A stretch of DNA of 64,000 bases from Mytilisepta virgata (lineage: Eukaryota; Mollusca; Bivalvia; Mytilida; Mytilidae). Position numbers and translations under genes: made by a program. The notes beneath the pieces were generated by a model, which was not told the origin of the DNA, ran no database searches, and worked only from the letters and a program-made list of their open reading frames with translations. Shown here piece after piece: positions 22,791 through 35,224 of the stretch; within the stretch, counting starts at the first letter, position 1, and every line of letters starts with the position of its first letter. The stretch lies in contig CM051520.1 in the NCBI GenBank assembly GCA_028015205.1, forward strand, positions 10,202,501 through 10,266,500, given 5' to 3'.

Positions 22791-23175
22791 GCTAGCGAAG
22801 CGGCAGGGATAATGTTTTTCTGTTCGCCGTACGTACGTGTGTACGTAATGTCCGGGATTATCTCAGGAACCATAAGAGATAGAAAACTGAAACTTTGATC
22901 ATTGTTAGCATTGTTGATGTAGATTGTGCCGAAGGTTTCGGAATTTTGGAATTTGCCCTTTGGGCATAATTATGAGCAAAAAAACGGATTTCGCGATATC
23001 CAATAAAATAGTGAAATCTTCTATACTTATAATGCTGAAACTAAAACCATGACTAGTATTACATATGGACAATTCAAAAGTGGCATTAGAATTTTTCTGA
23101 AACCCGTGGGGGAATAACAACAAAAGAGATAAAAAAATCCCAAAATCAATCGTCACAGAACTCTTGCACCCTAAG
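22790..23175. mobile_element. Interspersed element with tatccccgcgctagcgaagc foldback start
   Basis: tatccccgcgctagcg is followed by gaagcggcagggataatg, forming an imperfect terminal hairpin, then cgtacgtacgtgtgtacgta. No coding content recognised; it looks like a short non-autonomous element inside the surrounding repeat region. Confidence 0.45.
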
Positions 23176-23385
23176 CGGTAGAAACATAAAATTGGTGAAT
23201 TACTAGCACTTTAAAAGTTGTCTGTGCAGAAGGTTTCGGAATTTTGAAATTTGCCATTGGGGCAGAAAAAAAATTCTAGAAAGTCTCAGACTTATTAATT
23301 TTTTGAAATTTACCAATCAACCATACAATCAGACACTAGCAGAATAATAGCTGTTAAATGGAATATTTTGATTTAAAAAAAAATA

Positions 23386-23606
23386 ATTCCAACTTTGGTA
23401 AATTTACTGAAAGACTCTACGACCTTAACTTTTTGGAAATATATCTAGCAACCATGTTTATTAATAACCATTAATGTCACAAGAGTTAAGGTAACCATTC
23501 AATTTCCAAAAATGAAATTCCAACTTTGGTAAATTTCCTGAAAGACTCTAAGACCTTCATTTTTGGAAATGTATCTAGCAACCATATATATTAATAACCA
23601 TGTGAT
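23386..23606 (+). repeat. 131-bp tandem duplication (about 1.7 copies)
   Basis: attccaactttggtaaattt starts at 23386 and again at 23517. Both copies share gaaagactct and tctagcaaccat..attaataacc. Confidence 0.85.
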
Positions 23607-23729
23607 ATGCAAGACCAAACAATTATAATCAAAATTGTTGGAGTGGGGTACAACTATTTTGCAAAATGACGAAGTTCCATAACATGAAAAATCTGGAAAG
23701 TTTCCTTAAAATACCGTCTTGCATATCAC

Positions 23730-23850
23730 ATTGAATTTGCTTCAGGTCATCATGATCCTACCCGTGGTATGGGTTGGATATTTTATGTAATCTTTTTATA
23801 CATGCAAAACGCAACCCGGCCTATTAAGTCTTTGACACATTTGCCAATGA
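23730..23850. mobile_element. Terminal part of a second GGCCGGGTTGC-ended element
   Basis: cgcaacccggcc (about 23811-23822) followed by gtctttgacacattt matches the end at 15378-15420. The ~180-bp array at 21690-22790 is probably the core of this same element. Confidence 0.55.
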
Positions 23851-25519
23851 AGCTAAGGTTATTTACTTTTTGTTTGTCAATTTACGATAAAAATGTTTTT
23901 TCTTTTAATTTACGTATTCCCAAACCCACATTATCAACAATACTGTGAGATATACAAATCTGGAATAAAAACCTGTCATTATATTTATCATGAAAGGCTT
24001 GGCCAAAAAATCGACAGAAATGAAACATTCAAACAGATTCAAACCATTTATGCACTAGTGAAGTCCACCTTCCTCAGTTGCCAAGACTTTTTTAGGGAGT
24101 GACCTACAATTTGCAAGATTTTCTCGTATCATTGGATTTTCGTTCTATCAGACAATATACAATATTCTTGCCTAATATTGCAACTGATTATCTTTTCATC
24201 GTGTACAACGTTTGTTAGCAAATCTTCTGTGTATACACATTTCTGTGCCCCCCCCCCCCCGGTTCTGTACCATAAGAGGCAATTGAAGACCCCCTAAGGA
24301 CCCTCTGCCAACTAAAATTAATTTGTGTAAAAAAATCACAAAAATTGAAATGAGGTTTATCAAATTTTATACTGAAGTTTTGCATATTGAAAGTAGTGAA
24401 CTTTTGAAAAATGACATATAATGTGATAATATCTGTCACAGCCGTTCTTCTTATTGTGAAGAATTAATATGAAAAGGAAATGTAACTTATTGAATAAATA
24501 ATTCTTTATTATTCATAAATGTTGCAGTTATGACCAAATGCAAAATTGATAACAATGTCTGTAACTTGTTCAGCTTTTTAGGAGAAAAAAAAGACAGTGT
24601 AAATCCCTGTTTTTCATTTCAGGCAGTCGTTCTAGAAAAATTCAGATTATTCGTCTTTACCATTCGATTTGTTTTTTCGTTTGGTTGATTTTTCTAGAAA
24701 CTGTTATGAATTTGAAGAAATGCAGTGGTTGACCAGCTTATAGCATTGATTGATTTTTAGCATTTATTTAATCACCAGTTACTTCTATTTTATAACTTTG
24801 TATAACACCAAAAGATAGGGTAAAAAAATCTGTATTGTGTTTTTTTTTAGTTAATATGGTTTAAGTGTGGCTTTTTAATATGATGAAGCTGCACTTTGCA
24901 CATCCAAGACTGTGAGTTTGAAGCTACATATAGGCTATGCGGTGGCATTACCACAAAACAAACAAGCAGTGAATACATGTTGTATTTTTTTATGATTGGA
25001 TAAGATAAAATAATGCTCAACTAATTATAATCAATTGTGTATGCTTGAAAAGACTTGTAAGATATAAAAATTATTTCCTAGAATATCCTTTACACATAGT
25101 CCTAAGATAAAAGATCCCGAATAAAGAATTCTTTTCTGCAAAATTAGAAAAAAGTGACTGCTTTATTAGAAATTGAAAAGGGGGAGGGGTATAGAAAAAA
25201 TAAAATGAAAGATTTTGTAAATTGTATAAATCTGAAATTGAGGATGAATAGAAATATATAGAAAAGAACTATTTAAAATATCAAAATGACCGAAAAAAAT
25301 AATGAATTAAACGATCGATGACATATACTTCACAAACTTTTAACAGCTGAAAATGTTATGCAGTTCGCAGGTCCCTTATAAAAACTGCCTCTATTTTGAA
25401 GGAGTGTTATAAAATCTAAAAATTCTACATTATAAAGGTATTTATACATGCTATACTTTTGTGAAACATGTAAGAAATGAATTAAAAAACTTGCACCATG
25501 TTTCGACTATATAATATTA
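23851..25519. other. Intergenic, nothing recognised
   Basis: AT-rich DNA with a C run at 24248-24260. Short open frames here lack recognisable motifs. Confidence 0.4.
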
Positions 25520-25860
25520 TAGATGTTAATTATAAATCAAACAAGAGATGTTACAGGAAGGTGTCCAGCAATCAATAACCAAAAGACATTCCAAGAGAAA
25601 ATAGATAATTTAGACCAAAATAGTAAACTTCAAACATTTAAATCCGTCAAAAATGGGTATCATTGTGAAACATATATATCCAGTCTTAATCCTGAATATA
25701 AAAAAAATCATATTCCCGATTAGAATTAGCGATAACCCTTTATCAATTAGGCAGATATATAAAAATACCAAGAAACTTAAGATTATGCAGAACTTGCAAT
25801 GAAACTGAGGATGAGTCTCATATCATATTAGATTGTCAATTAAATGAATTTTAATCAAAA
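25520..25860 (+). pseudogene. LINE ORF2 C-terminal remnant (+ strand)
   Basis: KLQTFKSVKNGYHCETYISS with LNPEYKKNHIP, then in a shifted frame PRNLRLCRTCNETEDESHII and LDC (25771-25840). The CxxC..H..C knuckle is the same motif as in the minus-strand LINE remnants at 18840, 49330, 52370 and 53760. Confidence 0.78.
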
Positions 25861-25923
25861 GGGCGGCAAGCGAAGGCTTTAACAATGGTATGAAAAGGTG
25901 TTCTCATTCTTTTTTACTTTTTA

Positions 25924-26620
25924 TAAAACTCTTTTCCCCGAAAATCACAGGGTTTGCGTCAAATGTCAATCTTCTTTGTAATGACGTAAAAATAGATTTA
26001 CTTGATTCATATATGGTAAGCAGCTGTCGCGTTCCATTACAAACCAGAAATCTACGATTACAAAGTTCGCCTCGTTCCCCCCATAAATGTTGGTGTGTGC
26101 CTTTGTATTTCCCTGAGATGCACACTTACAGCAAGTATTGTGAATAAAGTGCCACAAGTAGGTCAGAGTGACCTATTTTTGGTGGGAGGCTGTGTTATTC
26201 CCCGAGATGCATCCTCACACCAAGTAATATTATTGTAGGTCCCTTGGTATGAGAGAACTGAACTCGGACGTAAAAAAACTCTTTTCCCCGAAAATCACAG
26301 GGTTTGCGTCAAATGTCAATCTTCTTTGTAATGACGTAAAAATAGATTTACTTGATTCATATATGGTAAGCATCTGTCGCGTTCCATTACAAACCAGAAA
26401 TCTACGATTACAAAGTTCGCCTCGTTCCCCCCATAAATGTTGGTGTGTGCCTTTGTATTTCCCTGAGATGCACACTTACAGCAAGTATTGTGAACAAAGT
26501 GCGATAAGTAGGTCAGGGTGACCTAATTTTGGTGGGAGGCTGTGTTACTCCCCGAAATGCACCCTCACACCAAGTAATATGATTGTAGGTCACTTTGTAT
26601 GTTAAGAATGATTTTTGACA
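25924..26620. repeat. 350-bp tandem duplication (two copies)
   Basis: cttttccccgaaaatcacag is at 25931 and 26281, exactly 350 bases apart. The copies stay nearly identical through tgtgtgcctttgtatttccc and ggtcag.gtgacct. Open frames on both strands (up to 90 aa) resemble nothing known. Confidence 0.93.
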
Positions 26621-26779
26621 TAAAACGTAAAAGCCTGTCAACCGTGTAATATGGGTTATGTGACCTCCATCTTATGTCACATGGTCAGTCTCTTCAACGT
26701 GCACCTGCACACAAAAATAGATGACCCTATGTCAACTAGTAACTGAGAACTGACTGTGGACGCGCACGCGGACACCGGG

Positions 26780-26825
26780 GTGACTCCATTAGCCCCCCCT
26801 CAACTTCGTTGAGGCGAACTAAAAA
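26780..26825. repeat. Short palindromic element end (cctcaacttcgttgaggcg)
   Basis: cctcaacttcgttgagg is a perfect short hairpin followed by cgaactaaaa. Related gtctcgcc/ggcgagac hairpins occur at 27028, 27470 and 28350. Confidence 0.55.
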
Positions 26826-27027
26826 CTTTACAATACAAACCTAATAGACAAATTTAATAAAAAATGTTTTGGATTTTCGGATACCTTTCCTATATTTACA
26901 TTGTAAGTTTAAATACCCGGATAGGTATATGTTATTTGAGCGAAACTAACGACGCACAAAATATAAAAGAGAATGTTTCTGTTTTGAAACAACTTGTAAT
27001 AACAATAAACTGTTATCACAGAGATAT

Positions 27028-27484
27028 GTCTCGCCTTTTTGTAATTTTGATTATGCAAATGTTGAAATCATAATAGCAATACCTTAACATCTTACACAAG
27101 TTATGCAAATATTCAAAGTCAATGAACCATGACTGAGTTACATGGTTAAACAATCTCCATTTAAATGAGATGTGTGAATGCTAATACAACTGGATACCAA
27201 ATACCATTGACTTATTATAAATCGTTCCCAAACCTAAATACAAAAATTTTGTGGGAAAAATTTGGTTGATTATATAGGGAATCACTGATGCGTGACTGGA
27301 GTGGGCCCCCCTTAGGTCAGTCAGCGTCCCCCCCCCCCCCCCCTTACAAAAAGTTCTGGATCCGCCACTGATAGCAATACTTTAACATGTAAGTTATGCA
27401 AATATTCAGTCAATGAATATGCACGAATTAGCATATCATGTGTAGCTTTTCAACCCAACCTCATCATGGCGAGACAAAAATCTT
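27028..27484. mobile_element. MITE-like element with TGTCTCGCC / GGCGAGACA ends
   Basis: tgtctcgcctttttg near 27028 and its inverse ggcgagacaaaaa near 27468-27482 bound about 450 bases. One diverged copy of the 167-bp unit (cattcaaagtcaatgaacca) lies just inside, and a C run is at 27330-27345. Confidence 0.5.
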
Positions 27485-27599
27485 TTTGCTTGGCTTTGTG
27501 TCCAATAAAATATAATTTTGTTTGTTTACTTATAGTTACTTATATTTACTTATAGTTGATTTCCAGTACAGGATCCCTCAAGGTTCCTCTGCACCAGAC

Positions 27600-28268
27600 T
27601 CATAATATATGTAAAGTAAGCAAACCATTCAAAGTCAATAGACCATGACTGAGGGGGTGGAGCCAAATAATCTCCATGGCAATGAGATGTGGCAATGATA
27701 ATACATCTGCATACCAATTATCATTGACCTACCACTAGTGGATCCCCATAAACTGACCTAATCACAAACTAATACATGTAAAGTAAGCAAACCATTCAAA
27801 GTCAATAAACCATGACTCAGGGGGTGGAGCCAAATAATCTCCATGGCAATGAGATGTAGCAATGGTAATACATCTGCATACCAATTATCATTGACCTACC
27901 ACTAGTGGATCCCCATAAACTGACCTAATCACAAACTAATACATGTAAAGTAAGCAAACCATTCAAAGTCAATAGACCATAACTCAGGGGGTGGAGCCAA
28001 ATAATCTCCATGGCAATGAGATGTAGCAATGGTAATACATCTGCATACCAATTATCATTGACCTACCACTAGTAGATCCCCATAAACTGACCTAATCACA
28101 AACTAATACATGTAAAGTAAGCAAACCATTCAAAGTCAATAGACCATGACTGAGGGGGCGGAGCCAAATAATCTCCATGGCAATGAGATGTGGCAATGGT
28201 AATACATCTGCATACCAATTATCATTGACCTACCACTAGTGGATCCCCATAAAACTGAGCTAATCACA
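27600..28268 (+). repeat. 167-bp tandem array (four copies)
   Basis: aagtaagcaaaccattcaaa starts at 27614, 27781, 27948 and 28115, exactly 167 bases apart. Units are nearly identical (ggtggagccaaataatctcc, taccactagtggatcccc). Confidence 0.95.
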
Positions 28269-28282
28269 AACTAATACATTGT

Positions 28283-28290
28283 TGACGCCA

Positions 28291-28326
<36 letters not shown>

Positions 28327-28380
28327 ACGCCGGAAACATCATACCTATGTCTCGCCTTTTGACTCCGTCAAGGCGAGACA
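28283..28380 (+). repeat. (GCC)n microsatellite plus tgtctcgcc hairpin
   Basis: About 13 GCC/CGC triplets (28286-28326) are followed by tgtctcgccttttgactccg and tcaaggcgagaca, a perfect terminal hairpin. It closes the element that carries the 167-bp array. Confidence 0.85.
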
Positions 28381-28385
28381 AAAAC

Positions 28386-31300
28386 TGATATAAACGCTGG
28401 TCACGTTCAAAAATGTGAATCTTAGCACTTTCAACGGATTGATTCTTTGACAAGGAATATGTGAGAAAAAACTGCAGCAAGTGGGTCGACTCTCAGCCTT
28501 CTAAAATTAATTTACATTTTTATTCAATAATTGTTTTAATGTATCTCATATTTTAGTGTTTTTAAATTTAAGTTCAGTTTCACATTTCAAATCTCATACA
28601 ATTCACCCTATAATCTGACGTTTAGTCGTAACGCAATAACTTCAAAATATCAAAGCCTACTACTTTCAAGTCAATTTCACTGAAAAACTAGAACGGTAAC
28701 CATCCTTTTCTTCATATACCAATGGATTCAGAAATAGCATATTTAAAGAATGTCGTGTTAGATGGGGGTGCCAGATTTTGGTCAAAATATTTAGCCTTTC
28801 CATTTCCTTAATTAAATGTCTTGTCAAAATTTAACTTTTCAAGGCCAAAATGCGAGAAAATGAGGACGATGACCCCCCCCCCCCCCCCCCCCCCATTTAT
28901 TTATTTCATATTTCAATGAAGCTCAATATATAGTAGCTACTGATATAAATTTATGTAAAATATTTTGCAAATCTAAATATGGTCGATTTGGTATCTTCCC
29001 ACCTTAAATGGTTATTAAATATTTCCAACAACAGTTTGTGAAAAAAAAAACAAAAAAAAGCAAAACAAATCAAATTAACCTAACATTTCAACATCTATTT
29101 GCACAAATAAAGAGTTCTGTTTATTCTCATTTTGTTCTTCGGTTATCAGATGGTTTTGTGCACAACAAAATTTGATAGTCGAAAAATGTTCCCATATAAA
29201 TTCCGTACAAGATCTGACGCTCTTTTGCACTTTTCGCGAAACACACTTTCATAATTTTATTTTTAGCTGACTCTTATAAATAAAACTCCCATAGAATGTA
29301 ATCATTCACAATTTCTTTTTCGATGCCTTTCTCATCTTCGCTTATCCAATGGTGATTGTGTCGATCAATAGCGTGGCCTCGATTGAGTTTTGGAAATTAC
29401 CTTTTCTAAATTTAGATTTTAGAACGTCAAAATGATAAATTATAAATTGTGAAAGCTTCTTAAAATATAGATGACACAGAAGATCATGAATATGCAAAAA
29501 TTGTCTGGGATCCAATTGAAGTCAATTAAAGGTTAGAATTTATGTAACGTGTTACAATTGTCTGCAGCAAACAACTTAAGCGTGTAAATGTCACGGCAGT
29601 TATTTCAGTGGTCTTCAAGATCCTTCAAGGTCCTTGTTCTAGAAAGTTCTTGAATGGTACCCGAGGGATTGATTCTTTTCTACGCATTTTATTCTATTTA
29701 TAATAAACTCGTGATATCATATCTAAATCCAAATAATCATTATATATAGCGTATAAAATTTCTCCTACGACTATAGAATAAAAATCTTTCTTGTGGCTAA
29801 ATGTGAGTATACCCAACTAGAATGTAAATTTTCTAATCTATCTGTACAGGCAATTTAGAAGAAAATGATTTTATTTCCAATTAAAGGGCCCGTATGAACA
29901 TATTTGACAATACAAACAATCATGATTAGAAAAAAAACATACATGTACAACACATAAGATATATTATAAGTCACTATTCTTATGATGGCAAACATTATGT
30001 ATAATTATTATATACAAAACCATAGGAATAGGGAAGTAAATTATTTAACTGCTGTTTCATCTTGCGGAAACTAATCACATATCGTGTCTTTTTGGAAGTG
30101 AATTTTATTACGATTGGCCGTTTCTAATAAGTTTATATAATACCAGTTTGGTTTGTTCATGAGAGAGTTTTGTAGCTTTTAGAACCTACATATGTAGAAT
30201 ATATACTATAAGCATCTGAGAATTTATACACAATCGAAAAAGAGAACTTGTTTTCCAGGGTAACTTGAATTAGAACTACGGTCTACAGACCTCGTTTCAG
30301 ATGTACGGATTTTATAGGCATTTTGAAAGTGTAAATGTAAAAATTATAAGACATTTTTTGTTGGTTAATTAATCAATTAGGAGTCATCAAAGAAAAAAAA
30401 AGAATTATAAAATTGTTTCTAAAGGTTATATTTCAAATATGATTTTAAGTGGGAAATTTTCGACAGAAAAAATAATGTACTAGAAAAATTGAAAACATTA
30501 TAAAACTGAAATCACTATAACTCAGACCTATCATAAAATTGTAAAAGCATAGTTTTAATTTTTTCATACACTTTTTTCAGTATGCCCAATAGAAATGTTT
30601 TAAAACTTACTGAAAACTTCACTTAGAAAATGTAAAGGTTGTTAATGTCTTATTAATGACCATGTTAGCCGTTGGATTTAAATATTTATTGAGTTTGTTT
30701 GTTTATATTATTTATACTGTCTTTGTGAGTTTTCCAACATAATGAATTATAATGATTAATAGAATAAAAACATTAGCTTTTTATTTCATTTATCAATTAC
30801 CACTACTGTCCCACAAGTCACAAAACTCTTGGATAGTATCTTTTGCATGTGCTATTTTATTATATTAATCAAATTTTTTGTTAAAAGAGAGTGTTAAATT
30901 AAATTTAGAAAACAAACTAGAGAGGATTCCCAATGACATATCATTCAAGCAACAGCATCACAAGCCCCTTCCAAAACAACAATGACAAAACATATAAACA
31001 CAGTCAAACAGTTACGGAAGCAAATATTTAGAAGTGGTGGGATTAAACTCGTTTTATGGATACACAAATGTCCATCTGACTATAAAACACATCATACGAT
31101 CCAAGCAAAGAAATTCAAACACACATCTACAACGTAGGCAGATATCGGTGTAGGTGGCTACAAAAAGATAGGCAGTCCAGAGTCAAAAATATATAGATTC
31201 CACCTGTTGCTGAATACTTATTGCCTCACGACAGATTGTGTGTAAAAGGTATTACAGCAATCAATCAAGGTTAATCATTTGTACTGTTGTTTACCTTTTT

Positions 31301-31548
31301 TTCAAACTGTGTGTAACATTTTTCATATGACTTGGTACATTTATCTTTGTAGTTAATTCTTTATTTTATAATTTGTATATTTGTTTACGTGATCCTGAAA
31401 ACAAAATTATGGTATTCGAAGAACCCACCTCTATATAACCTAAATGTTTACTAAAGGAATTCCCTTTTTGGAGTGAATGTAGGGTTTTCTATATTAAAAG
31501 TCTAACATAAAGACCGACATGTCTAAATATTAGTATACGATAAAACTG
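28386..31548. other. Intergenic, no gene recognised
   Basis: AT-rich DNA with a ~21-base C run at 28874-28894. A short tttccaattaaagggcccgt near 29870 resembles the 3' tail of the LINE copies at 18860 and 49345. Confidence 0.4.
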
Positions 31549-31602
31549 TTTGTAGGAACGAACGTGGATACAAAACCATGACTTGGGAGGATGCATTTTG
31601 AT
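31549..31602. repeat. Solo end of the MITE-like element seen at 47049-47306
   Basis: gtttgtaggaacgaacgtgg then atacaaaaccatgacttggg and aggatgc match the inverted ends at 47049-47306. Confidence 0.7.
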
Positions 31603-32398
31603 AAAGTGTCTATTTTTCGGGGCCAACAATATATTTTGGAGAGAAATTAAAATTCCAAATAAAAACATTCTTGATTTTCACAATATCTGATACTATGCAC
31701 TACAGAAGAAAAAATTCAAGTCAAGTCAGTTTAACGAATTCATGTAAGTTAAAACATGTATGCATTTGAAATTTTTGCGATGTTGAAATGATTTGAGGTG
31801 GTTCGTTTGTTTGGGTTTATACTTTATCACCGTACGTTACACTTTTTGTGCAATGAATAAATGTTAGTTTTTAATCGTGTAATTAAGTTGACTTATCCTT
31901 GATTTCGTCTTTCCTGACTAATCCTGGAGATCGCTCACATCACTTTCGGCGATGAACGTTGATATTACGTGCGATTGAATTAAGCGATTTTAACACATCT
32001 GTATTGCATTTTTGCAAATATTTTTACGACATGCATTTTACCATTGACAGTCAACTTTATACCAGTATCCTCTACCAAAAATCACAATCAAAAGGTGAAT
32101 CGCTTTTCTACCAGAGACCTCATATCTTGTCTCTAAGCTGTGATCCTCAGCAAGGCCTTAAATTCGCCAGAAATATAAACAAAAACAAATACAAACAAAA
32201 AACTATAGTATATACAACATGTACAATGTATATGAAACCATCTGAGAAGTCCTCGATTATAAATTTTCAGGAATTTTACCATTCTCCGTATATATCGAAT
32301 TAACGTATAAACTCTTTTAAATTGTATGATAAATTACAGTGTTTTTTTTTTTCTGCTGAGAGTATTGTGCTAAAGACAAGATATTTATTTTCTGCAGA
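31603..32398 (+). other. 5' flank of BTB gene 1
   Basis: Upstream DNA of the first BTB gene. A tattttctgcag acceptor ends at 32398, 17 bases before the start codon, suggesting a noncoding first exon upstream that I cannot place. The open frame at 31959-32303 has no recognisable motif. Confidence 0.35.
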
Positions 32399-32415
32399 TT
32401 TGAAAAAACTGGAAT

Positions 32416-32672
32416 ATGAGTAATGTTACTGATTGGAGGCACGGCAAAAATGTTGCTCAGTGCAATCGATATATGTTAGAGAATGAATTATATTGCGATA
32501 TTACATTTTTTGTTGGCTCCGGAGAAAACAGACAACAAATTTCTGCACACAAGAATATACTTATATCACGGAGTGAAGTTTTCGAAGCTATGCTGGTTGG
32601 TCCAATGCATGAACATTCCAGTCATATTAATATTCCGGATGTTGATCCCATGGCGTTTAGAAAATTGTTACA
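32416..32672 (+). CDS. BTB gene 1 exon 1
   Basis: ATG at 32416 opens the BTB domain. The exon ends after two bases of a glutamine codon (donor gtaagtat). The intron start is immediately followed by a repeat-element copy (about 32700-32970). Confidence 0.88.
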
Positions 32673-35219
32673 GTAAGTATACTTAAATAATATGCTGTTG
32701 GTGTGGCCAATGATGCGAGCACAGCAATAGCCCGTTCCAGAAACTCATTTCCGGTATCACGATTCTGACTCTAAAATTATAATGTGAAGCAAGTTATTTC
32801 CCTTACTTTACTTCCTTCCGTTTCCGGCAAACGAAACTTTTTCTAGCCTTAGTATGTAGCACAAATAAATTCACTTCGGATTGCATAATGGCTGCCCCAA
32901 TTAAACAAAGACTTTTCTGAATGACCCATATGTAGAAAATGCATATGCTCCTATAGCGCTCGCTATAATTAATAAACGTATAGCTAATGTCGGAATCGAC
33001 AGTGATACCAGCAATTAGTTGAAACACTTAGCCAAAGTCCAAATTCTAAAACATTACTGTCCCTTTAAAGATGTTTTATGCTGTTATTCTATGAGAAAAT
33101 TAAATAACTTGAATAACGAAAGAGTTTACATGGTTGAGGCCACAAGCTTAAATTCACAATTATCAACCCCGTGGGTCCCAAGTTTAGAAAATCAATATGT
33201 TAAAACCCTAATACTTTTCAACAGGTGTGTTGAAACTATTATATAAAGAAGTTTAAAAACCTAAATCTAAAGGTGAAGGAAAGTTGACGTCGCAATAAAA
33301 TGTGACTTACGGACGGAGACAATTGCAATATCCTTGAAATTTCTTTAAAATGTCAACTATGACTATTTTTAGGTTTTTAGGAGGTTACGGCACAGTTTGT
33401 TTTTATTGTTGGAGGAAACCGGAATCCCAGGAGAAAATTGCCAATTTTCATATACGACTATTTTCACTCCTGGTTTTTAAAGGAATTCGTGTTGTTCATT
33501 GTTTTGTAGTTTTCGGTGTTTGTTATGCTTGTGGTTCGTTTGTCTTCCCGGGTTTTGTCTGCCTAATGGATTGCGTTTTTTTGGATTGCTCCTTAGGAAT
33601 GTTTGACCTCTTTATGTATAAGGATATTTGTTTGCACGGTATCATTTGCTTATGACAAACGATTCAGAATCTGTATGAACGGAGACCAATCTTTTTCATG
33701 TGAGATCTTTGAAACTTGCGACATAAACCATCTCCTTTTCTAATTATAGTTTGAAAAAAATTATCTTATCGAGAATTCCTCACCGGCCATTGTGCTTCAA
33801 TTTGATAGGCTGGGGTTCACGATATTTGGGACCTTCTTTAAGGGTATCTTATAATTTAGTGTTATTTAACGATATTTGGGTAGCCGGTAGTAACATGTCC
33901 AGCAGGACTATAATTAAAGTGCAAAGAGTAGCTGGAGCAATCCTGGGTTTGAATTTAAGTAAGTTTCTGAGAAGTTCGATCTTCCTAAGTTAAAAGGTCA
34001 TAGCACATCTACATTTGTATTTATATTTTTCAGGTACATATATTATGACAATACAAAATTTGACGAGAATGATGCCTATGAGCTGTTATATGTAGCAAGA
34101 AAATATCTAGTAACTGGATTAGTCAAAAGATGTTTGGAGAGACTTAAAACGAAAATGTCTGTACAAAACGTTTGCGTTATACTTAGCTATGCCGATGACG
34201 AAGGCACTGTAAATCTGTGTTTATCATATATATTTAGATATCCCTCTGAAGTTCTTAAATCGGATGGATTTAAAGATTTGTCCCCGGAAAATATTAAACG
34301 AATAATATCAAGTAATAAATTAGGGTTACGAGAGGAAGAGATTTTTGATGCGATATTAATGTGGTCAGTGGAAGAATGTCAAAGACAAGGAATAGACGTG
34401 TTACCAGAAAATCAATGTAAAGTTTTAGATGATGTCTTGACGTTTATCCGATACGGCAGAATGGAGCCTGACTACCTCCTAAATGTTTGCAAAAAATTTT
34501 TACCGCAAGAAATGTATATAGAAATTATTGAAAACATAGCATCTAATATTGATGGCTCATATGGACGCGACATGGAGTCTCTAACTGTATCAGATGTATC
34601 TGGTGCTCGTCCACCGAACCTATCTTGTGGTGCCGAAGTTTTTCCAAGAGAAAACTGGCCTGGGTATTTTCCGATGGAAGTAATAGACGGTACTAACGAA
34701 GCCTCTGGTGGAACTTCGGTTCCGTCGGTGTTCACGCGTCGAAATGATAGGTTTGAAATGTTTCGTTTTGCTAAAAATTCATTTGCCTCGGGTAAATCAT
34801 ATGACATGCAAACTGCTGATTCGATTTCCTTCATGACGTCACAAGATGTTCGTCTGCTCGGCATGTTTTTTTATGGAAGCTGTTCTGGGCCTGGAGAATA
34901 TGAGATTCATTTAGAGATATTTGTAGATATTGGTGGCCACTTGTCCCTGATATATTCATCAAATCCAAATTTAACAACAGACGGTTCCACAAAACATTAT
35001 AAAGTAAGAATTGACCCTATCCAAATACAGAGTGAGAGAGTGTACACAATTAAGGCACTGATTCGGGGTCCTCCTAGCTATTTTGGGACAAATGGAATAT
35101 TTAATGTCACTAAGAACGGTGTCTCTATCGATTTTATCACTGATGATGAGTTAGGTCTTAACCAAACTACCACAGAAGGGGGCCAATTTCCCGGTTTAGT
35201 TTTTGAAAAGCCCGTATAA
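32416..35219 (+). CDS. BTB-BACK-PHR domain protein 1 (BTBD1/2/3/6-like), 480 aa
   Basis: Two exons, 32416-32672 and 34034-35219, join in phase 2 (donor gtaagt, acceptor tttttcag) to give a 480-aa protein. Exon 1 encodes the start of the BTB/POZ domain: DWRHGKNVAQCNRYMLENEL, then SAHKNILISRSEVFEAML. Exon 2 opens with YIYYDNTKFDENDAYELLYV, the BTB end, then a BACK domain (to about residue 235: IFRYPSEVLKSDGF, LREEEIFDAILMWS, LTFIRYGRME). After an acidic linker comes a PHR domain (about 325-480: FASGKSYDMQTADSISFMTS, GSCSGPGEYEIHLEIF, GQFPGLVFEKPV). Proteins of this architecture act as substrate adaptors for CUL3 ubiquitin ligases; the substrate is unknown. The start follows a probable intron acceptor. 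Confidence 0.9.
32700..32970. mobile_element. Interspersed element copy (inverse of 49892-50214)
   Basis: gcgagcacagcaatagccc, agaaactcatttccggtatc, acccatatgtagaaaatgca and tcctatagcgctcgc are the reverse complement of the insertion at 49892-50214. This copy lies in BTB gene 1's intron and appears cut off at its left end. Confidence 0.8.
32988..33345 (+). mobile_element. pearl/MgE-like element in BTB gene 1 intron
   Basis: Begins tgtcggaatcgacagtgat, continues with ggccacaagcttaaattcac, gtgggtcccaagtttagaaa and ends gtgacttacggacggagaca then atatccttgaaatttc. It has the same start, core and end as the copies at 38440-40590, with a decayed end. Confidence 0.75.
33365..33437. mobile_element. 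SINE conserved-region fragment
   Basis: ttggaggaaaccggaatccc aligns with ggtggaggaagccggagtac in the SINE at 38470-38745. Only the conserved central part is present. Confidence 0.5.
33441..34033 (+). other. Rest of BTB gene 1 intron
   Basis: No exon seen. The 80- and 101-aa open frames are unsupported; the stretch ends with the acceptor at 34033. Confidence 0.45.
34034..35219 (+). CDS. BTB gene 1 exon 2
   Basis: Acceptor atttttcag at 34033. Completes the split codon and runs open for 395 codons through BACK and PHR to TAA at 35217-35219. Confidence 0.92.
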
Positions 35220-35224
35220 TAATA

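Noticed and set aside
27600..28268. CRISPR-like array
   Set aside because: The 167-bp units have no unique spacers between short repeats, and the genome is animal; this is a satellite. The same applies to the 28-, 62-, 64- and 181-bp arrays.
28271..28480. Minus-strand frame with a polyalanine run
   Set aside because: The alanines come from the (GCC)n microsatellite at an element end; no gene context.
31959..32303. 114-aa open frame before BTB gene 1
   Set aside because: No motif, repeat-like lysine/tyrosine-rich composition and no splice or start context; probably 5' flank.
34472..34864. 130-aa minus-strand open frame
   Set aside because: It is antisense to the well-supported exon 2 of BTB gene 1.
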